Source of the DNA: Sphingobacterium composti
GTDB taxonomy: Bacteria; Bacteroidota; Bacteroidia; Sphingobacteriales; Sphingobacteriaceae
Length of the DNA: 52,497 bases
NCBI RefSeq assembly: GCF_009829075.1
Contig: NZ_WUQZ01000023.1
Location: forward strand, 1-52,497
Direction: 5' to 3'
A program made the translations under genes and the position numbers. Below are positions 42,484 through 52,450 of this stretch, piece by piece. The notes under the pieces are model-generated. The model searched no databases, was not told the DNA's origin, and saw only the letters and a program-made list of their open reading frames with translations. The number at the start of each line of letters is the position of its first letter. Within the stretch, counting starts at the first letter, position 1.

Positions 42484-43890
42484 TTACCTTACTTTTTTAT
42501 CAATAATCATATTTTCAAAGAATTTAGGAGTATGATTATTATATTCAAGAAAACTGAGCAGTTCACGTAAATTTATAAATGGGTGCCACCTGTTTTTATA
42601 TGCCTCGACAATAACTTGCTCACAAATAGCCCGTAATTCTTCATCAACAAAATCTGCTAAAATTACTGCAGCAATAACAATTTGATGTACTTGATCAAAA
42701 TCATTAAGATCAATATTCATAAGAAAATCCCTTAGTACTGAAATTCCTTCTTGATGTTTAATTTTTTTATCAACCAGATACCAACTAATTGAGCCTGGAT
42801 TTATGTTATATAGATCACCATTTACAAATTGTTCATTCGTAAGTTCCTTATGTCTGTTATCTGATACGAAAGATCTTATTTCCTCAGGAGTCGGAATAAG
42901 CATGTTATGTTCTTCTTCCCATCTTTCTTCATATATGTCGATACCAGCTATTGCAACGCATATTACATGAGCTGTCAGATATCTTAGTGTATTGAGGGTA
43001 TAATCATTGATCCTAGCATTTGGAAAAAATGGTGGAACGGGGAAAATTATCCTATCTTGATATACTCTTCGACCATGTGCGACATTATTTCTATCTTTTA
43101 TCCAATTTCCAATAAAATATTTTAGTCTTTTACTCATTAAACCTAACTTACCTAGCGCGTAAAGTATCTTTCCTGCGACGGGTAGATCAGAAAGTATAAG
43201 TTGATTATTAAGTTGCTTTTTAGAAGTGATCAGAGAGTGTAAATAATTGCCTTCAAATTGCATTATTCCTCCATAAATATCAATTAAGGAGTTTTCAATT
43301 TTTTCTTTGATTAATAAGCCCAACTCCTTACTATGCTCTTCTGCTAAGAGTTCAAGCACATGGAAATACGCAATAACTGCTTCGTCATTATACTCTTGAC
43401 TATCCTCGCTAACATATTGCATATAAACGGCTTTTCGCCAGCGATCCATTAAAGAATAAAAAAGCTTTTGTTTATTGGAATCTACTTCATTTAATTGCCT
43501 TAAGAAGTTTGTCAAGTTATTAGAAATATCTTCCTCGCCTATAACAAATATTGTCTCAATTTTCTTTGCTTTTTCTTCTTTAATTGTTACAAACGAAGTT
43601 TGATACCCAGTATCAAAAGGTGTCATTGGACGATCCAAAAATAATGAAAGAATATCTAGGATTATTAAAAACATTGGTCTAGCGTGTGCGGCTGCATCGG
43701 TTACTGACTCAAAATCTTTTACCAATGTATCAATTGATATAACAAAATACCCAATTATGTCATCTTCGACTTTATCAACACCTAAGGGTTTTAGATCTGA
43801 AGAGGTGGATACACGACAATTTTTATACTGAAAACAACAGTAAACATTTTCCTCAAGAGGTATTGTGGTTATATAGGTAACATTTGGCAT
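42484..43890 (-). CDS. HEPN-motif protein, third gene of the STAND operon
   Basis: 468 residues, soluble, helical. A HEPN signature R-x4-H is seen at DRNNVAHGRR (Arg267, His272), preceded by long helices and Trp; the layout resembles ApeA-like HEPN ribonucleases, in which Arg and His cut RNA. The N-terminal about 130 residues (beta-rich, GYFVISIDTLV) are of unknown type and may be regulatory. A C-terminal helical part follows. It starts 72 bases after the 918-aa gene and is the last gene of the operon. RNase toxin activity is inferred from one motif only. Confidence 0.55.
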   Translation of the reverse strand: MPNVTYITTIPLEENVYCCFQYKNCRVSTSSDLKPLGVDKVEDDIIGYFVISIDTLVKDFESVTDAAAHARPMFLIILDILSLFLDRPMTPFDTGYQTSFVTIKEEKAKKIETIFVIGEEDISNNLTNFLRQLNEVDSNKQKLFYSLMDRWRKAVYMQYVSEDSQEYNDEAVIAYFHVLELLAEEHSKELGLLIKEKIENSLIDIYGGIMQFEGNYLHSLITSKKQLNNQLILSDLPVAGKILYALGKLGLMSKRLKYFIGNWIKDRNNVAHGRRVYQDRIIFPVPPFFPNARINDYTLNTLRYLTAHVICVAIAGIDIYEERWEEEHNMLIPTPEEIRSFVSDNRHKELTNEQFVNGDLYNINPGSISWYLVDKKIKHQEGISVLRDFLMNIDLNDFDQVHQIVIAAVILADFVDEELRAICEQVIVEAYKNRWHPFINLRELLSFLEYNNHTPKFFENMIIDKKVR

Positions 43891-43962
43891 TCTATAGTAA
43901 CAAATTTAACAGTGATACGATTTTTTATATTTTCTTCCTTTATTACATGAATCACAATCCTA

Positions 43963-46719
43963 TTAAAAGTCTTTAAGCGTATTCATCAGTAAGTAATAAT
44001 CATTATCCAAAGTTGGTTTGGAAAAATATTGTCTTTGAGAACCATTGAAGTCTTCAGGCTTCAATAGATTAAAATACAATTTCTGATAGATATTCATGGA
44101 TTGGATTTTATCGGCTAACTTCCTGTTTTCATATAAGTACTTAATCAGTATATTAAATTCTTCACGGTATAGAAAGCTATTTTCCATCAGTAATGTTGTC
44201 ACATTACCGCCTACAAAAGCATAATGAAGGCGCATTTTTTGTTGATCTGTACTTTCAAAAACTGGTATACCAGCAGTCCACCAGTCCGTGTTATCTGGAT
44301 CTGGTCTCATAATTTCGCTGTAGCCAGCTGATTCCAAAATTTTAATCTTTACAGATTTACTACGAAATTTAAAATCTTTGCCAGAAGCTTTAATCTCGCT
44401 TAAAACTATTTGGAGAGTAGCAGAAAATTCTTCTCCAATTGCGTTTAACTGTGCCGTATTCTTAAATTTAATTAGCCAGTCAATATTCATTGATTTGAAC
44501 AGAATCTCCCGTTCTTGTCCAAGATCACTTAACGGTACACCAGTTATCTTACCTCTTAAAATCTTTTTCATTTCCTCTGTGTTTGAGAATTTTCTTTCCA
44601 GTGGCAATAAAAGCGGTGGTAACTCTTCTGTATAAATCCAACCCAACTCCTTCTTTTGATTTTCAATAAAAACGCTCAATTCAGGATATAATACTGGTGA
44701 ACAAATCAGAATTACGGCTAACTCAATTAGAATATTTCTATAGACAGCGTCAGCCTCAATATTCATTGCATCAGATTTAAATTCAATTCTGACTTTGATA
44801 TATTGACGAAAATCGTCCAGTGCACTCATCCATGCTCCTTGATTATAATCAGCTCTAAACACATATGCATAGCTATCACTAATTCGATTAAGAGCTGTTG
44901 CCTCGCCAAAATGAATACAAGCCCAAACCCCGGCTAAGGCATATTGTTTGGCAGCTATATTTAACCCAAGAATTGAATAAACTTCTGAAAGACCAAGCAT
45001 TACAATAATGTAATTTTCTTTGGTATCTTTCAATTGAAACAGTTCTTTCGCACGGTGCAGACATTCGAGGGCCTTTAAAAAATTTTTAACAGAAGGTTTT
45101 TCAACATATGCAGCAGCCCGATCAGCTAAAGTTTGCGCGGATGTGCTTTGATTACTTGTCTTTTTCGCATGCTCTTCAATTTCGTTTAAAAAAACTTCAA
45201 CTTCTTCCAGTTCCTCATCACTTCTTCCTGCTTTTATGCACTGTTCAAGAATCTGATTCATGATTTCAGACAGCTTGGTAATTGAATAAGAATGGGTTTC
45301 TGGTAAAAGAGGTATAATTTGCCTGTAATAATCCAATCCTTGTCTCATTCTATCCTTTAGTGGCCTTTGGTTTTCCGTGTGGTAATGGAAGCTACCTTTA
45401 AGCTCCAACAGCTGGCATCTATCATCTATACTTGTTGTGGTTAATAGTTGTTGATCTATGGTGTTGAGGATGTTTATTTTCCAACCTTTCAAATCCTCAA
45501 GTGTTAGTTCAACGGTACCATTTAAAATTTGTACTTCGAGAAGTTGCATCAACGTAATATCTTCCTCAATAGAACTGAGAGATAATCGATAGTCAATATT
45601 TTCAAAGTAGAAACGGATTAGTTCTTCTTGACCTTCAAAATCATATATGTTACTTCCATCTTCAAGGTTTGGCGATAATAAAAGGAACAAAAACTCGTAT
45701 ATTGCTTTCCGTTTACAGCTTACAATGATATCAGGATGTTCTATGTATTGAATCAAAATCGGTAACCAAATTTCCAAATGAGCAGTCTTTCCCATTTCCC
45801 ATCTGCAATATCTAACCGCGCTAATTAGCTCGAAAAACACTCCAATATTAAATTGATTTACCTTTTCTACATGTTTCCATTTGTGCAAGGTATCAGCATA
45901 CCATTGGTGATCTTCATCTCCTGTGCCTAATAGTAAGATATCTAAAAGTTGATTGGTTATCTTACTTGATTCTTCATCTGGATTTAAACTTTTCTGCGCT
46001 ATTTCGTAATGAAGAACTGAAATGTAGGTAGTTCTTTTTGACTTATCAATTGGCAAAGGAAGCTGGCTGATTAGTGTTTCAATTTCCGCTACAATTTTTG
46101 GTATTGCATGAACTTGATCTATTTCGTCAAATTGCCATTTAATTGACTTTATAAAGCGACTCCATGTCTCATCAGAAAGTTGATCGTAAATTATTTTGGC
46201 AGTCTGTAAATCAGATTTAGAAATAGAATCCATACGATTTTCATACACTTCATTGATGTATTCATCGAGAATAACTTTAACCTTAAGCCTGCATTTTTCG
46301 AGCAATTCCTTACTCATATTGTCTTGGTTTTTATACCATTCCAATAGTAAGCCTGCATCGTTACCTCTGGTTTCACGGGCAATTCCAGAATTGGTTTCAA
46401 ATAGAAAGGTCACCTCATCAAACAAATAGTTACCCTTTACAAAGAGCATAAAAAAATGTGCAATACTTTTTTTTATTTCCTCCTTAGAAAAGGAAAAGTT
46501 TGTAGAGTATAGCTTAATTTGTCTAAATTTCGCTATTCCGGCATAAATATCTCGCTGAAATATATCCTCTTCATAATCGCAAAAAATATCCTCATCTTTT
46601 TCCTGTATTCTATTTTCAAGCCAGCTTTTGAGAGTTTTTAATTTTTGAAAATGAAAACCTTTTTCAGTTGCTGAGGCATCTGTTTCTTTTGTAAAGAGGT
46701 TTAATTTAGATATATTCAT
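43963..46719 (-). CDS. DUF4297-like endonuclease with long helical repeat region
   Basis: 918 residues. Residues about 15-230 resemble the dsDNA endonuclease domain of DUF4297/Cap4 proteins: GFHFQKLKTLKSWL, then CDYEEDIFQRD (acidic site, Glu51/Asp52) and FRQIKLYS (Gln67, Lys69), a PD-(D/E)xK nuclease pattern. The remaining 690 residues are helical, TPR-like, without a P-loop or SAVED domain. It lies 46 bases downstream of the STAND gene. In known systems this nuclease domain is fused to an NTPase or a cyclic-nucleotide sensor; here it is a separate protein. Confidence 0.65.
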   Translation of the reverse strand: MNISKLNLFTKETDASATEKGFHFQKLKTLKSWLENRIQEKDEDIFCDYEEDIFQRDIYAGIAKFRQIKLYSTNFSFSKEEIKKSIAHFFMLFVKGNYLFDEVTFLFETNSGIARETRGNDAGLLLEWYKNQDNMSKELLEKCRLKVKVILDEYINEVYENRMDSISKSDLQTAKIIYDQLSDETWSRFIKSIKWQFDEIDQVHAIPKIVAEIETLISQLPLPIDKSKRTTYISVLHYEIAQKSLNPDEESSKITNQLLDILLLGTGDEDHQWYADTLHKWKHVEKVNQFNIGVFFELISAVRYCRWEMGKTAHLEIWLPILIQYIEHPDIIVSCKRKAIYEFLFLLLSPNLEDGSNIYDFEGQEELIRFYFENIDYRLSLSSIEEDITLMQLLEVQILNGTVELTLEDLKGWKINILNTIDQQLLTTTSIDDRCQLLELKGSFHYHTENQRPLKDRMRQGLDYYRQIIPLLPETHSYSITKLSEIMNQILEQCIKAGRSDEELEEVEVFLNEIEEHAKKTSNQSTSAQTLADRAAAYVEKPSVKNFLKALECLHRAKELFQLKDTKENYIIVMLGLSEVYSILGLNIAAKQYALAGVWACIHFGEATALNRISDSYAYVFRADYNQGAWMSALDDFRQYIKVRIEFKSDAMNIEADAVYRNILIELAVILICSPVLYPELSVFIENQKKELGWIYTEELPPLLLPLERKFSNTEEMKKILRGKITGVPLSDLGQEREILFKSMNIDWLIKFKNTAQLNAIGEEFSATLQIVLSEIKASGKDFKFRSKSVKIKILESAGYSEIMRPDPDNTDWWTAGIPVFESTDQQKMRLHYAFVGGNVTTLLMENSFLYREEFNILIKYLYENRKLADKIQSMNIYQKLYFNLLKPEDFNGSQRQYFSKPTLDNDYYLLMNTLKDF

Positions 46720-46764
46720 TCTTAGCTTTATTATATACGTACTTATGTTCTATGTTGTAGATAA

Positions 46765-49700
46765 CTAAATGATTTTTTCCAATACATTATCAGCACTTCT
46801 TCTTAAACGGTAATCTTTTAATATTTGGTCGAATGACAAAAGAAGTTGCATCCTTTTTGCTTTACTATTACTGTCATTTCCATGTAGGCAATCATAAGCT
46901 CCAACAACAAACTTTATCGCTGCCTCATCAGAACGATGATGATACGGTTGTTTGCTTGCATCAGCTTGAGATTGTTTGTTTAATGCTAAATTGAATACAT
47001 CAATTGCAACGTGGACAGAACGACCGCATTGGTGGATTAAATATTTCATGAAATATTCAGATAGTTTAAACTTGGAGGAAGAGATATACCTTCCTAAGAA
47101 GCCGTATATGTCATCAATTTTGATATGTTCAACATTGATAAAATTCAACGTCATGTCCACTTCATCATCTTCACTTACCTGTTCAATAATCATAGCCAAC
47201 AATTCGTCATTCTTCTCTTTAGTGTTAGGAACCTCATAATAGTATTTCAAAATATCCCCAATCATTCTTGAAGAAATATTTGTACTGGAATGGAGATGCT
47301 TTAACAGTAAATCTCGTGAGCCAATTTGATCATGAAGATATGAACCGTAGAGAATGGAAAACAATAGGTAGCTATCATCTTTTCCCATTAAGTTGGAATT
47401 AATCAACTTCTCATAAGGTTGCGACAAGATGTCAAGTCCATTGTTTCTCATGTATTGTAATGACCATAGAGATGATGCGATAATATAAATGTCATTTTCT
47501 AAATTTATATATTCCGTAAACAATTCATACGCTCTTTTCTGATCTAGATGTAACAGATAAGCAAATCTCCAATACACTACAGCTCTCGCTTCAGGGGGAG
47601 CCAGAACTAAAACATTTTTCACTGTATTAAAGATGACATCTTTATAGTTGTCATCTTTAATGTGTAATAAGACTCTAATAGCTGAGCCGAATGTGGTATT
47701 GATACCAGCTGTTATAAGGCCATTAATTGTTGTTGTTTTTTCATCCCGATCATCTAAAAATGTCGTCCTTTTGTAATTTTTAAAATCTAATGCTTGGTCA
47801 GTAAGAAATCTAATCAGCTCATCGTCATTATCCTTATCACCAATGAGATGAGAAGCAATATCAACACATAATCTTGTTTCTGTACCGAGCTCTCGTTTTA
47901 AAATTGCTTTAAACAATGATATAGTTTTCTCTTTTGAATCACTTCTTTTTTCAGTCCAAGCCGATAGTCCGTAAATTGCATATTTGATATTTATTGAACC
48001 ATCCTCTAATACCTTCTCTATAAGTTTAAGTTTGTAATCTGACGGGTCTTCCTGCACAACCTTATAAAACGACGATACCAATTCGTCCAATCCACCTTTT
48101 AGATAATCTTCACCCCACCTTTTTGGGTTGTCATTATATTTGCGAAAAGCTTTGAGCCATTGCTCATTCGACATATATTGATGAGCTTTAGCACTGATAG
48201 GGCTATGTATAACTCCTGCCATAGCAGATCTACTCCTTCGCTTTTCCTTTCGATCTGGAAATCTCCTCTCCAGTTCTTGTAAACTACGACTAAGTTCTTT
48301 ATCCACGGAAACTACTTCTGTTGGTAGGCGTAGTAACCAATAATACTTGGCCAAACCCCAAATTGAATGAAAATGCTTCTTGCGTGGTTCTCCATATTCA
48401 TGAAAGCGAATTTCATACCTGTTTACATATCCCTTTATTTTCAATATCACATAATCTCTTTGATTTGGTTTGAAGTATTTGAATGCTTTTTCAACAAGAG
48501 TGCGTAACTCAAAATCCATGTCGCTATCTTGACCTATCAATCCAGATTCGAATAGCTTTTGAAAAATGATAAATACTTTATCATAATGTTGCTCCTCATT
48601 ACCATTGAGGCTAAAAAGTAACAATTGCAATATTGCCTGATACTTTGAATTTTTCGCTCTCTCAAAGAACGGAACAAAATGTTCGGGATAGCTTTTTGCA
48701 GTTCGCTTTAGGCAAATTGCTAATAATTGATAGATAAACTCTGAGCCGAATATCGTATCCTTGTCATTTAAGTCCACGTTGTTGTATTTCCAGTCTCTTA
48801 TAATGCTTTGCTCATATTCAACCTCCCTTTTTAGATCTATTTCTATACAATTATAGAAAATAGGATATAGTTTATGTGGACACTTTTTTGCCAGAGTTTT
48901 CAGTACTTCTTTCTCTTCGTAATCTTTATCTGATTTTGATTTTTCAAAGTGTACAGGGAGTAGTTTTGAAAGTATTTCGACAGCATAGTCTTCATTTCTC
49001 TTTGCAATGTTATCCAATACATGGTAAAATCCATAAGGGTCAGTCTTTTCGAAGTCTTTACATCTTTCAAAAAGTTCATAGGATATTGGATTGCTCCAGT
49101 CTTCAACTGAATATAAGAGATCTTGGGCAATCTTGTCATTTTGTACAGATTTCAAGAACAGCCAAGCATTAGGAGCGTTGTGTGTAACGATATGGTTTCT
49201 CAAAAAGAAGAAAACCACCTTTCTCCTGTATGCGATTAAATCCTCAGTGAAATCAGCGTCTTCGATTATCTCACTTTTCAATACGTTCAACAAACCCTCT
49301 TTTTCGGCTAACTCGAACCAAACTGTAGACACAGCTAACTCGAAGAACATAAGCTGTAAATGAATTGATTTTTGAATCAATTCTTTAACCAAATCTATTT
49401 CTGATTTCGAGGGGTCATTTTGAGAAATCAATAAAGAAAATAGTACATGTTTAATATGGAATAGTAATTCTTGATCTTCAAAAATTAGTTTTATTGTATC
49501 TTCATATTGTGTTTCATCATAGTCTCGCAGATACAAAACTATCATTTTTAAGGCGGGGCGTATGTGGATAGATTGCTCAGACTTCTTAATGTATTCTACG
49601 ATATCTTGAGTGTTCTCCACAAACTGCTTGGCAAAAACAAAGTCATAAAAAGATTGGTGAAAAAATTGCAGCTGCTTATTCTCGCTTTTTAGCAATCTCT

Positions 49701-51330
49701 CACTTACAAGATATTTTATTTCACTATTATCGTCTTCAAATTTCAGAGAGGAAACGGTTATTCTTTGTGTACTGAACATCTGATCCGCAATTTTATACAA
49801 TACGGTTTTCAAATTGGTTCGTTGTACAGGAACACTGCTGGGAAGATTTACGACCTTGTTGTTCCACAGCTCTAAGTACAAACTCTGAACGGATGTTGCT
49901 TGCAAATTTAAACCTCCCTCTGCAACGACACGTATAAAAATGTTTAAATGATTGGGTATCTTAAGGAGTTCAAACAACTTAGGCGATATGTCTTCTTTTT
50001 TAATTTTGATTTTTGATATAACGGACAACACTTCACTTTCACTTAAAGGTTTTAGCTCGAAAGTGGGCATATTTTTATATATGCGTAGGGATGGGTCATA
50101 ATATAGTTCATAAGGTCTTATGGATATGATTATTCTTACAGAGTTGTCCTTAGTGAATTGGTCAATAAAACTTCTAAATACATTTAAATACTTTCGGTCA
50201 GATGCCATCGATTGTGAAAGAGCATCAATTTGATCAATCAGAATAACTGTTTTCTTATGATACTTTTTACACGTTTCAATAAATTCATTAACAGGAATTG
50301 GAAATCCCAGACTTTTTTGCAGGCCGTCCAAAGTATAAGTATATAGTTTGTCTGCCTTTAAGCCCAAGACAGGTATACCATTCAAATTACATTTATCATA
50401 TAAATCTTTTAAAATTACGGTCTTGCCATAGCCCGCTTGTCCCACCAATAGACATACGTTTTGGATTTCTTTAGTCTCGCTTTCTTTTTCAGAAATAATC
50501 CAATTGTATAAGTCGCCTGTTTCCTTTCGTGGAAGATGGGAATCCTTTATATCATCAAAGATTTTTTTCTCAGAATTTAAGCTTACCGATCCCGATTTTA
50601 ATTTTTTACTAACTTCTTCCTTACTTAAATCATATCCTAATTTTTGGATCAGATTATCTAGCTTAACATTGTCAGTGACAGTTCTAACCTCAAAGAATAA
50701 CGGAATAAGATGGTTAAGGGCTGGCGTGCTAAGATACCTATCTAGATCCTGAGGTACGATTTTTTTTACTTTGATTTCAGAGAGGATAGATTTAACATCA
50801 TCGTGATCTATGCTCAATGCTAAAGATTTTAACATAGGCATACTTAAGCCTTTAGCAATCCAATCTGATAAACTGGAATCTTCCGGTGCTAATTTATTGA
50901 AGTCATCTATAAATTCTGAACAATCAGCTGTAAATCCTTTAGAAACAGAAATGTAATAAGTAAAATCAGATCTATCATGGACTAATGTTTTTTCCAATAT
51001 ACTGAATAACACAAATCTGGTTATTTCTACACCTAAATCATTCTTGCTATAATTTTTATCATACTTCTTACATTGGATCAATCCATATGACTTGCCATCT
51101 CGTATTAGTACACAATCCCTCCCCTGATCTCTGACGCCTGTCATCAAACTGATCTCATCAAAACCATCAAACGTATTATTTTCTATTTTTGTTTTGTATA
51201 TACTATAAAGCAACTCTTCAAATCGCCGAGAGTCAGCAATATCATTATAAGGGAATGATTTATTGGCTAATGCAAGGGGACGAGGCAATGTCCCCTTTTC
51301 TATTGTTGGCTTCTCGTATACGATATTCAT
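46765..51330 (-). CDS. Avs-like STAND NTPase with N-terminal Mrr-type nuclease, 1521 aa
   Basis: Candidate antiviral sensor. Residues about 30-130: Mrr/PD-(D/E)xK fold with GVRDQGRD (Asp68, Asp72) and QCKKY (Gln86-Lys88). Residues about 285-470: P-loop ATPase of the NACHT/STAND class with Walker A GQAGYGKT (297-304), Walker B VILIDQID (362-369) and sensor-1 IISIRP. Residues about 500-1521: helical repeats that in Avs proteins recognise phage proteins. Size and order match Mrr-STAND proteins (Avs4 type). First gene of a minus-strand operon with the DUF4297-like and HEPN genes; no signal or membrane part. Named from motifs only; activity and target unknown. Confidence 0.75.
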   Translation of the reverse strand: MNIVYEKPTIEKGTLPRPLALANKSFPYNDIADSRRFEELLYSIYKTKIENNTFDGFDEISLMTGVRDQGRDCVLIRDGKSYGLIQCKKYDKNYSKNDLGVEITRFVLFSILEKTLVHDRSDFTYYISVSKGFTADCSEFIDDFNKLAPEDSSLSDWIAKGLSMPMLKSLALSIDHDDVKSILSEIKVKKIVPQDLDRYLSTPALNHLIPLFFEVRTVTDNVKLDNLIQKLGYDLSKEEVSKKLKSGSVSLNSEKKIFDDIKDSHLPRKETGDLYNWIISEKESETKEIQNVCLLVGQAGYGKTVILKDLYDKCNLNGIPVLGLKADKLYTYTLDGLQKSLGFPIPVNEFIETCKKYHKKTVILIDQIDALSQSMASDRKYLNVFRSFIDQFTKDNSVRIIISIRPYELYYDPSLRIYKNMPTFELKPLSESEVLSVISKIKIKKEDISPKLFELLKIPNHLNIFIRVVAEGGLNLQATSVQSLYLELWNNKVVNLPSSVPVQRTNLKTVLYKIADQMFSTQRITVSSLKFEDDNSEIKYLVSERLLKSENKQLQFFHQSFYDFVFAKQFVENTQDIVEYIKKSEQSIHIRPALKMIVLYLRDYDETQYEDTIKLIFEDQELLFHIKHVLFSLLISQNDPSKSEIDLVKELIQKSIHLQLMFFELAVSTVWFELAEKEGLLNVLKSEIIEDADFTEDLIAYRRKVVFFFLRNHIVTHNAPNAWLFLKSVQNDKIAQDLLYSVEDWSNPISYELFERCKDFEKTDPYGFYHVLDNIAKRNEDYAVEILSKLLPVHFEKSKSDKDYEEKEVLKTLAKKCPHKLYPIFYNCIEIDLKREVEYEQSIIRDWKYNNVDLNDKDTIFGSEFIYQLLAICLKRTAKSYPEHFVPFFERAKNSKYQAILQLLLFSLNGNEEQHYDKVFIIFQKLFESGLIGQDSDMDFELRTLVEKAFKYFKPNQRDYVILKIKGYVNRYEIRFHEYGEPRKKHFHSIWGLAKYYWLLRLPTEVVSVDKELSRSLQELERRFPDRKEKRRSRSAMAGVIHSPISAKAHQYMSNEQWLKAFRKYNDNPKRWGEDYLKGGLDELVSSFYKVVQEDPSDYKLKLIEKVLEDGSINIKYAIYGLSAWTEKRSDSKEKTISLFKAILKRELGTETRLCVDIASHLIGDKDNDDELIRFLTDQALDFKNYKRTTFLDDRDEKTTTINGLITAGINTTFGSAIRVLLHIKDDNYKDVIFNTVKNVLVLAPPEARAVVYWRFAYLLHLDQKRAYELFTEYINLENDIYIIASSLWSLQYMRNNGLDILSQPYEKLINSNLMGKDDSYLLFSILYGSYLHDQIGSRDLLLKHLHSSTNISSRMIGDILKYYYEVPNTKEKNDELLAMIIEQVSEDDEVDMTLNFINVEHIKIDDIYGFLGRYISSSKFKLSEYFMKYLIHQCGRSVHVAIDVFNLALNKQSQADASKQPYHHRSDEAAIKFVVGAYDCLHGNDSNSKAKRMQLLLSFDQILKDYRLRRSADNVLEKII

Positions 51331-51595
51331 GCTATCTATATAATTATTAAATAGTGTACATTATTGATATATTGTAATAAGTATGTTTTCAGGTCTTTAT
51401 TATTCTTAAAGAGAAGGTTTGGAAGGCCAAGAAATTGACATCTGATTACAATGTTTATAAAGATAAATATTATATCATTGGAGTATCAGTTTTTCAAAAA
51501 ATCTTCCCCTACTTCGTCCTGTCTCATGAAAAAAGGTCGGTACTAATGTTAAAATTTACAGAGGCATATTGGCTTTATTTTAAACCATTAGTATT
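51331..51595. promoter_or_regulatory. Divergent region between STAND operon and rteC
   Basis: 265 bases, AT-rich, that must contain the promoter of the defence operon (reading left) and of rteC (reading right). TTGACA at 51446 begins a possible -33/-35 element. No clear operator is visible. Confidence 0.35.
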
Positions 51596-52450
51596 ATGAG
51601 ACACCTATTACACAAAATCGTCTCCGACATACAGAAACAGGAACGTAAGTTTTCTGTGGAGGCTTCGAGTTTTATGGACGAGGCGTACAGGATGACAGTC
51701 TATCTGAAAGAGCTTCTCGGAGACATCAAAGAAGATATAATAAACGAGGGATTTACTACAATGGAGAACGAAATTCTCTTCTTTAAGCAGATTAAACCAA
51801 CTGTCTTGGGCAAGCTCATCTATTACAACAAGGTATTCAGAATAGAAACTGCATGCCCTGCAAGTAATGGAAATATCTACGAAGGCTATTTTGCTATGCA
51901 CCTGCGAGAATTAAAGCAGGAATACACGGAGCATGTCTGCAATTCCGATTTTTACCGCTACTACCGTTCCGGCAGAACAGATCGAGACGAGCAATATTTT
52001 ACACTCGGCAACATCAATTGTTATGATGGATTAAATAGCTTCGTATTTGAAATCGACACCAAATTTTCTACCTACTTTGATTATAAGGTGGCGAAAATCA
52101 TAGCCAACGAGTTAATGTATAACTATCTGACAACAAAACTAAGCCCTGAACAAAACCCCGATGTACTGCTCCAACATGAGGAAACAAAGGACTTCTTTTG
52201 GACACAGACAAAAAATGCCCTTATCGAATTGATTTATGCGCTCTATGCCTGCGATGCCATTTCACACGGGAAAATAGGCATCCGAAAAATAAGCATGGTA
52301 TTCCAAATCCTGTTCCGCATTTCATTGAACGACATCCATAACAGCTTCCACCGAATGAAAACCCGTGCAGTGGAATTGCAACTAAAAAGTGGAGACAATT
52401 TTAAGCTGCCATTCTTCGATTTTGATTTAAGTATTTTTCCATTTGATTAG
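51596..52450 (+). CDS. rteC: RteC-type regulator of conjugative element excision, 3' end altered
   Basis: 284 residues of the RteC family, which in CTnDOT activates excision genes of the conjugative transposon. Visible features: FMDEAYRMTVYLKELL, EGYFAMHLRELKQEY, NCYDGLNSFVFEIDTKFS and the C-terminal helix-turn-helix region KISMVFQILFRIS. The last 20 or so residues (after RAVELQLK) are not RteC-like: they lie opposite an IS3 transposase reading frame (52401-52497), so an insertion probably replaced the true C-terminus. Marks this part of the chromosome as from an integrative conjugative element. Confidence 0.8.
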   Translation: MRHLLHKIVSDIQKQERKFSVEASSFMDEAYRMTVYLKELLGDIKEDIINEGFTTMENEILFFKQIKPTVLGKLIYYNKVFRIETACPASNGNIYEGYFAMHLRELKQEYTEHVCNSDFYRYYRSGRTDRDEQYFTLGNINCYDGLNSFVFEIDTKFSTYFDYKVAKIIANELMYNYLTTKLSPEQNPDVLLQHEETKDFFWTQTKNALIELIYALYACDAISHGKIGIRKISMVFQILFRISLNDIHNSFHRMKTRAVELQLKSGDNFKLPFFDFDLSIFPFD

